Shown piece by piece: positions 34,970 through 42,662 of a DNA stretch of 42,736 nucleotides; within the stretch, counting starts at the first letter, position 1, and each line of letters starts with the position of its first letter. The translations under genes were made by a program, and so were the position numbers. This stretch comes from Pseudonocardia sp. (GTDB lineage Bacteria > Actinomycetota > Actinomycetes > Mycobacteriales > Pseudonocardiaceae), in assembly GCA_016794615.1 (NCBI GenBank), contig JAEUJO010000108.1, forward strand, positions 1 to 42,736, given 5' to 3'. The notes under the pieces are model-generated. The model did not search any database, had not been told where the DNA came from, and saw only the letters and a list, made by a program, of their open reading frames with translations.

Positions 34970-37938
34970 CGCACGGCCCCCCGGGGTACCCGGTCGCCAC
35001 CCGGGGGCCGGGCACCGGCCGAGCCGTTCCCGTTGCTGTCCCCGTCCGCCGGGCCGGCCTCGACCGGGAGGTCGTCGAGGTCGTCGAACAGGTCGAGGTC
35101 CTCGTCGTCGAGCAGCTCGGCGTCCACGGCAGGCAGCGGTGCGACGTACCCGGCTCCGGTGCGGGCGCGGACCGCGCGGCGGGCGGCCTCGGTGCGCTCG
35201 TCGGCCACCGCGCCCAGCGGGGCGGGCTCGTCCGGGGCGCGCAGTGGCGCTCCTCCGGGTATCCCGCCGACGGCGACCCGGCTGGCGTCCGGGTTCGTGT
35301 CGAGCACCTCCCGGACGTGCTCCAGGTGCGGCGCTTCGAGATCGATGCGGATCTTCTCGACCCCCCCGTGCCCGTCGGCGAACACGAACTGCCGGGGGGT
35401 GTCGTCGGGCCGGTCGTCGTGCCGGGGCCGCGGCGACAGCGTGCCGAGCATCTGCTCGTAGCCGACACCGGTCGGGACGCGCAGCAGCCGCAGCGCCTCG
35501 GACTGGGCCTGTTCGTCGTCCGTCCGCCCGACGAACACGGCGTTGACCAGCGACGCGAAGCCGGACACCCGCAGCAGGTCGCCGGCGAGCTGGGACGCGA
35601 ACAGCGCCCGGACGTTGAACTTGCGGGAGTCGCGGGCCAGCCGGTCGATGAGCACCTTGCCCGTCGGCACCTGGGACAGGAAGTGGGTCTCGTCCAGCGC
35701 GACGCCCTTGCGCAGGTTCCGGTCCGCGTCGTAGATCGTGCGCTGGGTCAGCCAGGACGCCAGGTTGAGCAGCTCGACGGCGAGTGCCTCGCCGTCCGTC
35801 CACTCCTCACGCGGGCTACCCGGGCGGGGCAGGGTCATGCCCTGCATGGTCAGCACCGTCAGCCGGTAGTCGCGGTCGGCCTGCCAGGGGTCGTCGCGGC
35901 TGGTGTCGGGGAACAGCAGCGCGGCCTGCGGCAGCTCGCGACGCTCCTCCAGGAAGTCGGCGACCACGCCCGCATGCTCCTCGCCGTCGCGGGCATGCCG
36001 GCGCAGCGTGTCGATGACCTGGCCGGGGTGCCGGTCCGGTGCGCCGCCCACCTCGCGGACGGCCCGCAGCAGCACGATCCGGGTGTGCGGCATCCGGGCG
36101 ACGTCGAAGGGCAGCAGCCCGGTGAGCACGTCCAGCACCAGCCGGCGCCGGGTGGCCGCGGCCAGCGAGCGCTCCCGTCGCCACGCGCGGTCGGGCTCGT
36201 CCTCGTCCGCGAAGTGGTCGGCCCGCGGCTCGGCCACCACGCGGTAGGGGTTGAGGATGCCGGGCTCGGCGCGCAGCAGGTTGATGTGGCGGGCGAACGG
36301 TGCGAGCTCCGGAAGGCGGGTCAGGTCCGCCAGCGGCCCGGACGGGTCGAGCACCGTCCAGCGGGCACCCGCGCGCAGCGTCTTGTAGACGACCAGACCG
36401 GTCAGGAAGCTCTTGCCACTACCCAGCCCGCCCACCACCGCGGTCAGCCCGGACGCGCGCCGCACCTCCTGGGCGAGCCACGGGTCCCACGCCACCGGGC
36501 GCCGCGTCGCCGTACAGGTCTCCCCCAGCATGATGCCGCGACGGTCGCCCACGCTGGCCGTGGCGGCGGGGACGGCGGCCGCCGCCCACAGCACCGAGCC
36601 GCGGCGCCGGTAGGCCGTCGACGCCAGCGGCTCGCCGGGGATGAACTCGCGCGCGTAGCGGTACTGCGCCTCGGGGTGCTCGACCTGCACCTTCGGCCGG
36701 TAGATCTCGAGCACCTGCTGGGCGCGCGAGACCGCCTCGGCCTCGTCGCGGCCCGCCACCGCGACCCGCCACCAGCCGTAGAGCCGGGTGTTGAGCTGGG
36801 TCAGGCCGGTGGTCAGCTCGTCCTCGACCTCGAGCACCCGGTCCGCCTGCCGGGCCAACGACATCGGCGGGTCGAGGTCGTGGTCGTGCGTGTAGTGCCG
36901 GATCTGGCTGCGCACCTTGCCCATCTGGCGCTGCAGCTCGCCGGTGATCTCCTCGGGGCGCCGCACGTACACCCGGGCGGACCACTCGACGGGGAACGGA
37001 AGCCGGTCGCTGTGCTGCATCCACGGGTCGTCGACCTCGGGGATGCGCAAGCTGTCCATCAGACCGACGGTCAGAACGGCCACGTTGCGCTGCACCGTCG
37101 CCGAGCGCAGCCGGCCCACGACCCGGACCGTCGGCGCGTACGGCTCCTGGAACATGTCGACGCCGTCGGTGAACGCCGCGAGGTCTTCGGCCTCCCAGCG
37201 GGAGCTGTTCGTGGGGACGATGGTCCGTGGCGCGGGCAGGCCGAGCGAGCACGAGCGGTGCATCAGCCAGGCGACGTCGTCGCCGGTCGCGGGCACCGCG
37301 TCCAGGCCGCTGCCGGCGACGAGCTCGTCGAGGTGCCCGACCTCCGAGGCCAGCGCGGCCAGCTCGGCCTGTACCGCGGCGGGCGCCACCTTGCCGAGCA
37401 CCGGCGCGGCCTTCTCCACCCACCTGTCGAGCATGCTGCGCCCGGAGACCTCGATGCCGAGGAAGACCTCCTTGTCCGACATCGACAGGCCCATGAGGTG
37501 GCGCTGCTCACCCTCCAGGAACCCGTCCCAGCCGAGCGCGCCCGGGACGTCGGGAAGCCTGCCGAGAGCGTTGTTGTCGAACGACTCGGCCCACATGTGC
37601 ACCGGGTACGGCCGCGTGGTCACCCGGATGTGCAGCCAGCGCCCCTGCAGCTCCCCGAGCTGCGCGGCGATCTGGCGGATCAGCACCTCGCGCTGGGCGT
37701 CGCTGCGGAAGCTCCAGGCCTGGGCAGCGAGCCGGTACCAGGCCATGACCTGGGTGCCGGTGCGCGTCAGGTGCCCGTCGATCGAGCGCAGCGCGATGTC
37801 CGGCGTGTACTTGGGCAGGTTCGTCTCGCCCGCCAGGTAGCGGCCACGCCGCCGGCGCGGCTCCTCGGCCGGCATCTCCCGGCGCGCGTTGCGGCGGGCA
37901 TCACGGCCCTTCGCCGGTCGCTTCTCACGCCGCGGCAC
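34966..37938 (-). CDS. VirB4/TcpF-like type IV secretion ATPase
   Basis: A 990-aa P-loop ATPase that powers assembly and transport of a type IV secretion channel. After a basic N-terminus (residues 1-40) comes the VirB4 N-terminal domain (about 45-460). The ATPase domain has Walker A GGLGSGKS (503-510) and Walker B GVALDETHFL (745-754, acidic DE pair), then FASQLAGDLLR, similar to the VirB4 Gln-containing sensor motif. The C-terminal 100 residues are acidic and disordered. No membrane segment is clear, so it would sit at the inner face with the PrgI-like and VirB6-like proteins. The start GTG at 37938 overlaps the preceding gene by 14 nt. Confidence 0.9.
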   Translation of the reverse strand: MPRREKRPAKGRDARRNARREMPAEEPRRRRGRYLAGETNLPKYTPDIALRSIDGHLTRTGTQVMAWYRLAAQAWSFRSDAQREVLIRQIAAQLGELQGRWLHIRVTTRPYPVHMWAESFDNNALGRLPDVPGALGWDGFLEGEQRHLMGLSMSDKEVFLGIEVSGRSMLDRWVEKAAPVLGKVAPAAVQAELAALASEVGHLDELVAGSGLDAVPATGDDVAWLMHRSCSLGLPAPRTIVPTNSSRWEAEDLAAFTDGVDMFQEPYAPTVRVVGRLRSATVQRNVAVLTVGLMDSLRIPEVDDPWMQHSDRLPFPVEWSARVYVRRPEEITGELQRQMGKVRSQIRHYTHDHDLDPPMSLARQADRVLEVEDELTTGLTQLNTRLYGWWRVAVAGRDEAEAVSRAQQVLEIYRPKVQVEHPEAQYRYAREFIPGEPLASTAYRRRGSVLWAAAAVPAATASVGDRRGIMLGETCTATRRPVAWDPWLAQEVRRASGLTAVVGGLGSGKSFLTGLVVYKTLRAGARWTVLDPSGPLADLTRLPELAPFARHINLLRAEPGILNPYRVVAEPRADHFADEDEPDRAWRRERSLAAATRRRLVLDVLTGLLPFDVARMPHTRIVLLRAVREVGGAPDRHPGQVIDTLRRHARDGEEHAGVVADFLEERRELPQAALLFPDTSRDDPWQADRDYRLTVLTMQGMTLPRPGSPREEWTDGEALAVELLNLASWLTQRTIYDADRNLRKGVALDETHFLSQVPTGKVLIDRLARDSRKFNVRALFASQLAGDLLRVSGFASLVNAVFVGRTDDEQAQSEALRLLRVPTGVGYEQMLGTLSPRPRHDDRPDDTPRQFVFADGHGGVEKIRIDLEAPHLEHVREVLDTNPDASRVAVGGIPGGAPLRAPDEPAPLGAVADERTEAARRAVRARTGAGYVAPLPAVDAELLDDEDLDLFDDLDDLPVEAGPADGDSNGNGSAGARPPGGDRVPRGAVR

Positions 37939-38338
37939 GTACCCGCCCCTTCTTCCGGCCCCACGCGGGCTTCGGGCGCGTGCGGGCACGCGAGACACGG
38001 ACGTGTCCGGCCCGGACCGGGCCGCCCGCGACGGCCGTGCGAGCCCGCGGCCCGCGCACCTCGTGCCGGAACATCTCGACGACCTGCCCCAGCGGGCGCT
38101 CGTAGTCGATCCGTTTCCCGAGGAACCGGGTGACGACGATCGTGAGCACCAGCGCCCAGGCGACCGAGAAGAAGTCGAGCCCGATCCCGACCCGGCGCTG
38201 CACGAACATGACCAAGATCATGACCACGAGGCCCAGCCCGTAGCTCACGTACCTGGCCCGCCAGGGAAACGTGGCCCGTGGCGGACCGAGCCACACGGAG
38301 TCGACGCGGTACACCTCGTCGTCGGTTCGGACGAGCAC
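37925..38338 (-). CDS. PrgI/TcpE-like (VirB3-type) membrane protein
   Basis: A 137-aa protein with two adjacent membrane helices (about residues 34-50, YVSYGLGLVVMILVMFV, and 55-76, LDFFSVAWALVLTIVVTRFL), a following KRIDYERPLGQVVEMFRHEVRG segment, and a highly basic C-terminus. Size, twin helices and position immediately before the VirB4 gene fit the PrgI/TcpE family that docks the ATPase at the membrane. The start is GTG at 38338, 4 nt after the pilin stop; the ORF extension to 38467 overlaps the pilin gene and is rejected. It overlaps the VirB4 start by 14 nt. Confidence 0.75.
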   Translation of the reverse strand: MLVRTDDEVYRVDSVWLGPPRATFPWRARYVSYGLGLVVMILVMFVQRRVGIGLDFFSVAWALVLTIVVTRFLGKRIDYERPLGQVVEMFRHEVRGPRARTAVAGGPVRAGHVRVSRARTRPKPAWGRKKGRVRAAA

Positions 38339-38342
38339 GGCT

Positions 38343-38615
38343 TCAGCCCGTGAGCAGGCGAGCGAGGAACGCGCCGATCTGGGGGCCGTTGCCGGAGACC
38401 GCGACGCCCAGCGCGATGAGACCGACGAGCAGACCCACGCTGCGGCGCGCGACGCCGGCATTGTCACCGCGACCGCCGATCCAGAGCAGGATGATGGCGA
38501 TGCCCAGGAGGACGAGCGGGATGACGTTGTCCTGGATCCACCCCTGCAGACCGCGCGTGTTCAGGTCCTGGGCGAGCATGAACGCCGATTGCTCCATGGC
38601 GTTCCGTGCGGTCAC
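38343..38615 (-). CDS. VirB2/TcpD-like small twin-helix membrane protein
   Basis: A 90-aa protein with a polar N-terminus (MEQSAFMLAQDLNTRGLQ), two membrane helices (about 30-48, VIPLVLLGIAIILLWIGG, and 58-76, RSVGLLVGLIALGVAVSG) joined by a basic loop, and a short tail. This is the architecture of VirB2/TrbC pilin-like proteins. No classical signal peptide is visible, so it may be an inner-membrane TcpD-like subunit rather than a processed pilin. The GTG at 38615 has a strong GAGGAGGAG 5 nt upstream, the best ribosome site of the operon, as expected for an abundant subunit. It is the first gene of the secretion operon. Confidence 0.7.
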   Translation of the reverse strand: MTARNAMEQSAFMLAQDLNTRGLQGWIQDNVIPLVLLGIAIILLWIGGRGDNAGVARRSVGLLVGLIALGVAVSGNGPQIGAFLARLLTG

Positions 38616-38740
38616 GGCTGCTCCTCCTCGTCACGTCCCCGTCCCGTTGCCGGCCCAGAAGGCGACGGGCGACCCGAGGCGGGCGGATGCGTTTCCACCG
38701 GTTACGCCCCGGCACCGAGTACAGCACGGTGACCCGATCA

Positions 38741-38746
38741 ATCCTA
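38741..38746 (-). promoter_or_regulatory. Possible -10 hexamer TAGGAT of the secretion operon
   Basis: TAGGAT on the minus strand lies 125 nt before the GTG of the pilin-like gene in the only sizeable gap upstream (38616-38903). No good -35 was found. The remainder of the gap is relatively AT-rich and otherwise featureless. Confidence 0.3.
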
Positions 38747-38903
38747 GGCCGCGACGCCGTGTCGCCGCGCTTGCACTACGGACTGTTCACAACCGCTAAC
38801 GATCACCCGACTGTACGGCGACCGCGGGTGCACTGGACGGACGCATCACACCCGCGCATGTCGCCTGTTCGGCGGTACTGGAGAAACGCTGTTCCGAATC
38901 ACC

Positions 38904-39839
38904 TCAATCAGCAGGGCACGGCCCGAACTCGCTGATGAAGTAGGTCCGCCCTGGCGGCGGAGCCTGCGCCACCTGGAGGATCCCCAGCTCCGGGCCACCC
39001 AGACCCGGCGACGCCCACACGGACCGGCAGCCGTCGACCGTCGTCGCGCTGCCGGCGCCGACGGCGGGCACGTCGAGGTCGCGCGACGAGGGAACGCGCG
39101 GCAGCGCGGCGTGGAAGTGCCCCACCGCGCTCGCACAGTCCGCGGTTCCCGCCACCTGCACGAATCGATCTCGGGCCGGCCCTGCGAGCAGACCGCACAC
39201 CCCGACGACATCGCCCTGCCCGATGCCCTCCAGAAGTGCCGGAAGAACCCGGTCGGGCGACCTCTCGCCGAGCAGGCTCATGTTCTCCTGGCTGCGTTGC
39301 GCTTCCTGCGCCGCCTTCTCCTGGGCTGCGCGGTAGCGGTCGACGCCCCACCCGACCCCCGCCACCAGGCAGAGCACCGCCCCGACCGCGGCGAGGCGCC
39401 ACCACGGCAGCTGCACCACGCCGGCCAGCAGCACACCGAGGCTCGCCGCCAACGCCCAGTCCCACGGGCCCGTGGCGAGCATCAGCCCGACGACGACGGC
39501 CAGCCCGCCGAGATGCCACGCCCACCCGCGGAGCAGCCGGTCCAGCCGGAGCAGGGCGACCAGCACGAGCACGACGAGCCCGGCCAGCCACGGGATCCAG
39601 AACCAGCCGGCGAACGGCCACAGCAGCAGCGCGGCCGCGAGGATCGCCACGCCGGCCGCGCCCTTGCGGGTGCGGGTGAGGCGGCGCCAGCGGTGTGCGG
39701 GGGTCTCCGGTGCCGGCGGCGGCCCGAACCGGTCGTCGGCCGCCCGCGCGTCGTCGGGCCGGGCGACCGGGTTCGACGGACGTACCGCGGGCACGCCGGA
39801 TTCCCCGGAAGGATGCGGAGGTGTGGGGCGTAGGTCCAT
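38904..39839 (-). CDS. Polytopic membrane protein of unknown function
   Basis: A 311-aa protein with a Pro/Ala/Arg-rich cytosolic N-terminus (residues 1-60), four to five membrane helices between about 60 and 165 (including WIPWLAGLVVLVLVALL and LAAVGAVLCLVAGVGWGV), a charged helical stretch (YRAAQEKAAQEAQRSQENMSLLGE), and a C-terminal extracytoplasmic domain (about 190-311). That domain has four Cys and the segments VVGVCGLLAGPARDRFVQVAGTADCASAV and GRTYFISEFGPCPAD. The C-terminal part is NTF2-like in length and pattern, but this is weak. It lies between dcd and the secretion operon on the same strand; a link to secretion is possible but unproven. The ATG at 39839 follows TACCCT by 9 nt. Confidence 0.75.
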   Translation of the reverse strand: MDLRPTPPHPSGESGVPAVRPSNPVARPDDARAADDRFGPPPAPETPAHRWRRLTRTRKGAAGVAILAAALLLWPFAGWFWIPWLAGLVVLVLVALLRLDRLLRGWAWHLGGLAVVVGLMLATGPWDWALAASLGVLLAGVVQLPWWRLAAVGAVLCLVAGVGWGVDRYRAAQEKAAQEAQRSQENMSLLGERSPDRVLPALLEGIGQGDVVGVCGLLAGPARDRFVQVAGTADCASAVGHFHAALPRVPSSRDLDVPAVGAGSATTVDGCRSVWASPGLGGPELGILQVAQAPPPGRTYFISEFGPCPAD

Positions 39840-39848
39840 CGTCGGCCG

Positions 39849-39854
39849 AGGGTA
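39849..39854 (-). promoter_or_regulatory. -10 hexamer TACCCT of the 311-aa membrane protein gene
   Basis: TACCCT on the minus strand ends 9 nt before the ATG at 39839, within the 41-nt gap after dcd. The leader would be 0-3 nt. Confidence 0.45.
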
Positions 39855-39880
39855 CCGGCGGCCCCCTCGTCGGAACCGGT

Positions 39881-41320
39881 TCAGGGCCGCCGCGTGTCCG
39901 CCCGCTGGAAGTTGAGGTGTGCCCGCGACGGCGTGGGCCCGCGCTGTCCCTGGTACCGCGATCCGACCCCCTGGCTCCCGTAGGGCCGCTCGGCGGGCGT
40001 GGACAGGCGGAACAGGCACAGCTGCCCGATCTTCATCCCGGGCCACAGGGTGATCGGCAGGTTGGCGACGTTGGACAGCTCCAGGGTGATGTGCCCGGTG
40101 AACCCGGGGTCGATGAACCCCGCTGTCGAGTGGGTGAGCAGGCCGAGCCGGCCCAAGCTCGAGTTGTGTGTGGGGATGAAGGTCCTGCCCACGAGGAACA
40201 TCCCGTCCGGTGCGGCGACCTGGATGCACCGCACCGGGTACGACGCCACCGAGCGGACGTCGACGATCGCCCGATGCCGACGCGGAAGCCCGGCCGTCAA
40301 CCGGGCGAGCTCGCGCCTGAGGCGGAACACCGGGATGCGGGGGGTGAACGTGACCTGGTACGCGACGCCGTGCTCGACACCTCGGAATGTCGCGGTCTTC
40401 TTCCGCCTGACCGGCCGGAGCCCGAGGCTCGCCGCCAGCTCGACGACGGCGTCGGCGAGGCACTCTCGGATGCTCACGAACTCGCACCGGCCGAACTCGT
40501 CGACATGGCCGTCGGAGTCCAGCAAACCCTGGAGGAGCGCCAACCGCTGGTGCTCGGCTGCCTGGAGGTACTGCGGCGGGACGAGCTCGGCGCCACACCC
40601 GACGGGCACCTCCGCCGTGCTGCCGGTGCCGTCGCCGAGCCGGATGCCGAGGGCGTACGGGTCGATCGGCAGTTCCCGCTCCGGGTACTGCACCGGCTCC
40701 GCGAGCCCGACATGGTGGTTCCACCCGGCACCGACCCTGAGTGTCCGGGCGATCTCGGCCGTGGTGACGACCTGCGACGAACCGCCGTGCTTGCGCGCCG
40801 ATCTCGTTGTCGTACGCCATAGGTGCGCGGCATCGGCGATGATCGTCTGACCGTCGGAGAAGCACACCTCATGGCACGGTCGACCCGACATGATCCTCGT
40901 CGCGGCAACGACCGGTGTCGGTCGTCCGTCAGCACCGAAGACATGATCCCCGACCCGCAGGGATCCCATGGTCCGCCAGCCGGCCACCGTCGGGACCGGT
41001 GTGTCGACGCCGAGCGCCTTCCCCTCCAACCGACCGGCAAGATCATCCGGCAGCCCGACCGTCTCGAACGTCGACCCCAGCACGAACTCGCCCGGATGCA
41101 GGACGAACGGGTCGTCGCCGTCCGGCTCGACCTCGGTCGTCAGCTCGTCCTGCTGGAGCATCGGGTCGATGTGGGTGTAGCGGGAGTTCTGGAACACCCG
41201 GAAGAAGCGGTCCAGCCGGACGTCCACGCTCGACGGCTGCAGCATGGCCGGGTCCCACGGGTCGAGCACCAGCCGGCCGGCCTCCAGCTCCTTGCGCAGG
41301 TCGGCGTCCGAGAGCAACAC
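39881..41320 (-). CDS. dcd: dCTP deaminase interrupted by an intein
   Basis: A 479-residue precursor. Residues 1-101 and 387-479 together make a 194-aa dCTP deaminase of normal length, which deaminates dCTP to dUTP (and in mycobacterial-type enzymes also hydrolyses it to dUMP) for dTMP synthesis. Family motifs are LLSDADLRKELEAGRL, LQPSSVDVRLDRFFRVF, and, once joined, GRLEGKSSLGRLG, then AGFIDPGFTGHITLELSN with the catalytic Glu. The intervening 285 residues are an intein, so activity needs protein splicing. GTG at 41320 follows TAGGCT by 7 nt (leaderless). The upstream gene on the same strand ends 24 nt away. Confidence 0.95.
   Translation of the reverse strand: MLLSDADLRKELEAGRLVLDPWDPAMLQPSSVDVRLDRFFRVFQNSRYTHIDPMLQQDELTTEVEPDGDDPFVLHPGEFVLGSTFETVGLPDDLAGRLEGKALGVDTPVPTVAGWRTMGSLRVGDHVFGADGRPTPVVAATRIMSGRPCHEVCFSDGQTIIADAAHLWRTTTRSARKHGGSSQVVTTAEIARTLRVGAGWNHHVGLAEPVQYPERELPIDPYALGIRLGDGTGSTAEVPVGCGAELVPPQYLQAAEHQRLALLQGLLDSDGHVDEFGRCEFVSIRECLADAVVELAASLGLRPVRRKKTATFRGVEHGVAYQVTFTPRIPVFRLRRELARLTAGLPRRHRAIVDVRSVASYPVRCIQVAAPDGMFLVGRTFIPTHNSSLGRLGLLTHSTAGFIDPGFTGHITLELSNVANLPITLWPGMKIGQLCLFRLSTPAERPYGSQGVGSRYQGQRGPTPSRAHLNFQRADTRRP
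40163..41017 (-). other. Class 3 (WCT) intein within dcd
   Basis: 285 residues (precursor 102-386) lie between Lys101 and Ser387 of dcd. The N-terminus is ALGVDTPVPTVAGW, with Ala1 instead of the usual Cys/Ser nucleophile. Block B has ADAAHLW (intein His65, Trp67). The C-terminal part has VRCIQVAAPDGMFLVGRTF (Cys264) and ends IPTHN, with Ser at +1. Trp67, Cys264 and Thr283 form the WCT signature of class 3 inteins, in which the internal Cys makes the first branched thioester. Two LAGLIDADG-like blocks (ALGIRLGDG near 122-130 and LLQGLLDSDG at 161-170) remain, but only about 30 residues apart, so the homing endonuclease looks reduced. Removing it restores a normal dCTP deaminase. Confidence 0.93.
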
Positions 41321-41327
41321 GCGGCAG

Positions 41328-41333
41328 AGCCTA
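41328..41333 (-). promoter_or_regulatory. -10 hexamer TAGGCT of dcd (leaderless)
   Basis: TAGGCT on the minus strand ends 7 nt before the GTG at 41320. It is identical to the sigma-gene hexamer at 1818-1823, and no ribosome site is present. Confidence 0.55.
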
Positions 41334-41344
41334 GTGCGACCGCC

Positions 41345-42487
41345 CTAACCCGGGCTGTCGGTGTTCGTCGGATGCGTGGCGTCCAGCTGCGGCGACGTCG
41401 TGAGCCCGAACATCCACGCCACCGCCTGTTCGACCCGCACCGCCTCGAGCCCGTCCGACAGCCCCGGGGCCGGCCCCGGGGCCGCCGCGAGGACCTGCCG
41501 GACGGTGTCCATGACGGCAGGGCTGAGGATGCTGCGGATCGAGTCACCGGGCTGCGGGATGTGCGGGCCGTCGACGAGCACGGCGGGCGTGCCCAGCCCC
41601 GGTGCCTCCGCCACCAGCTCCGGGTCGTCCGAGACGAGCACGGTGCTCGCCGTGATCAGCCCGAGCAGCTCCGACGCGGGCACGTTGCGGACGATGACGG
41701 CCCGGTCGTGCAGGGCCAGCGGGTGCGCGGCGCCGTGTGTGGCGAGCCGGCCGAACGCGACGAGCTCGATGTCCGGCTCGCGGTCCAGAAGGTCCGGGAG
41801 GCTCGCGAGGACGCCGAGGGAGTCGGCATGGTCCAGGCCGACCAGGACCAGCCGTGTTCCGCGTGTCCGGACCCGCCGGACGAGACCGGCGAAGCGGAGG
41901 TCGGACGGCTCGGGGTTCGCGGCCATCGTGTCGCCGACCGGGATCGAGTTCGGCCCGATCGGGCTGCCCAGCGCGGCGCCGCCCGTGGTGAGGAACAGCG
42001 ACGCGAGTTGGCCGATGACCCGTCGGTTGGCCTCCTGCGGGAACGGGCAGAGCAGGTCGTCGGTCGCGACCCCGGCCTGCAGGTGCACCACCGGGATCTG
42101 CCGCCAGAAGGCGACCTGGGCGGCCACGACCGCGGTCATCCCCCCGCCGTGCACCATGATCGCGGACGGGTCGAGGTCGACGAGCAGGTCGTCGAGCCGG
42201 GTGAGCAGCACGGCCGCGACGGTCGCGGGGTTGGGGCCGAGCGGCTCGTGCAGCAGCACCGTGATGTCGACGGGCACTCCGAGCGCCTCGTACGCCTCGT
42301 GGACCGCCATCGGATCGCAGCCGGTCGCGACGGTGACCGCGCGGATTCGGCCGCCTGCCTCGAACGCCCGGGCGACGGGAGCGAGGCGCACGACCTCCGG
42401 ACGGCTCCCGGCCAGGAGCAGGATGTCGTGGTCGTAGTCGTCATCGACGTCCAGCGAGTCTTCGGAGGACTCGTCGAACTCGGTCAT
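41345..42487 (-). CDS. UDP-N-acetylglucosamine 2-epimerase-like protein
   Basis: A 380-aa protein of the non-hydrolysing UDP-GlcNAc 2-epimerase (WecB/GT-B) fold. Homology is seen in LLLAGSRPEVVRLAPVARAF (family GTRPE-KLAPV), MVHGGGMTAVVAAQVAFWRQIPVVHLQAGV, CPFPQEANRRVIGQLASLFLTT, and the C-terminal PGLGTPAVLVDGPHIPQPGD. Typical members make UDP-ManNAc for wall polymers. Here several positions differ (for example GVATDD where GLRT-D is usual, and DDPELVAEAPGLGTPAV where DSGG-QEEA is usual), so catalysis should not be assumed. The N-terminus is acidic. ATG at 42487 has GGAGGG 7 nt upstream and is preferred over ATG 42502. Confidence 0.82.
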   Translation of the reverse strand: MTEFDESSEDSLDVDDDYDHDILLLAGSRPEVVRLAPVARAFEAGGRIRAVTVATGCDPMAVHEAYEALGVPVDITVLLHEPLGPNPATVAAVLLTRLDDLLVDLDPSAIMVHGGGMTAVVAAQVAFWRQIPVVHLQAGVATDDLLCPFPQEANRRVIGQLASLFLTTGGAALGSPIGPNSIPVGDTMAANPEPSDLRFAGLVRRVRTRGTRLVLVGLDHADSLGVLASLPDLLDREPDIELVAFGRLATHGAAHPLALHDRAVIVRNVPASELLGLITASTVLVSDDPELVAEAPGLGTPAVLVDGPHIPQPGDSIRSILSPAVMDTVRQVLAAAPGPAPGLSDGLEAVRVEQAVAWMFGLTTSPQLDATHPTNTDSPG

Positions 42488-42643
42488 GGCTGCGCCCTCC
42501 ATGGCTGGGAAGCCCGGCCAGTCTGCGGTTCCGACTATCGGAAGTCGACGGTGAGTGTGCCGGACGGTTCACCAGATGCCGTGAACGGTTCCCCCGACCG
42601 AGGGAACGAGACGGCCGAAGTCGATCACACAGGGTGAGCGTGC

Positions 42644-42649
42644 TAGCCT
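42644..42649 (+). promoter_or_regulatory. -10 hexamer TAGCCT of the tRNA-Gly gene
   Basis: TAGCCT lies 13 nt before the mature tRNA 5' end, giving a 5' leader of about 6 nt for RNase P. TCGATC at 42621-42626, 17 nt upstream, is a weak -35. Confidence 0.5.
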
Positions 42650-42662
42650 CGGGCTGCCTCAC

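Noticed and set aside
35317..38133. 938-codon plus-strand ORF opposite the VirB4 gene
   Set aside because: It has no domain, signal or ribosome site, and the minus strand holds a complete ATPase. Long antisense frames are common at this GC content.
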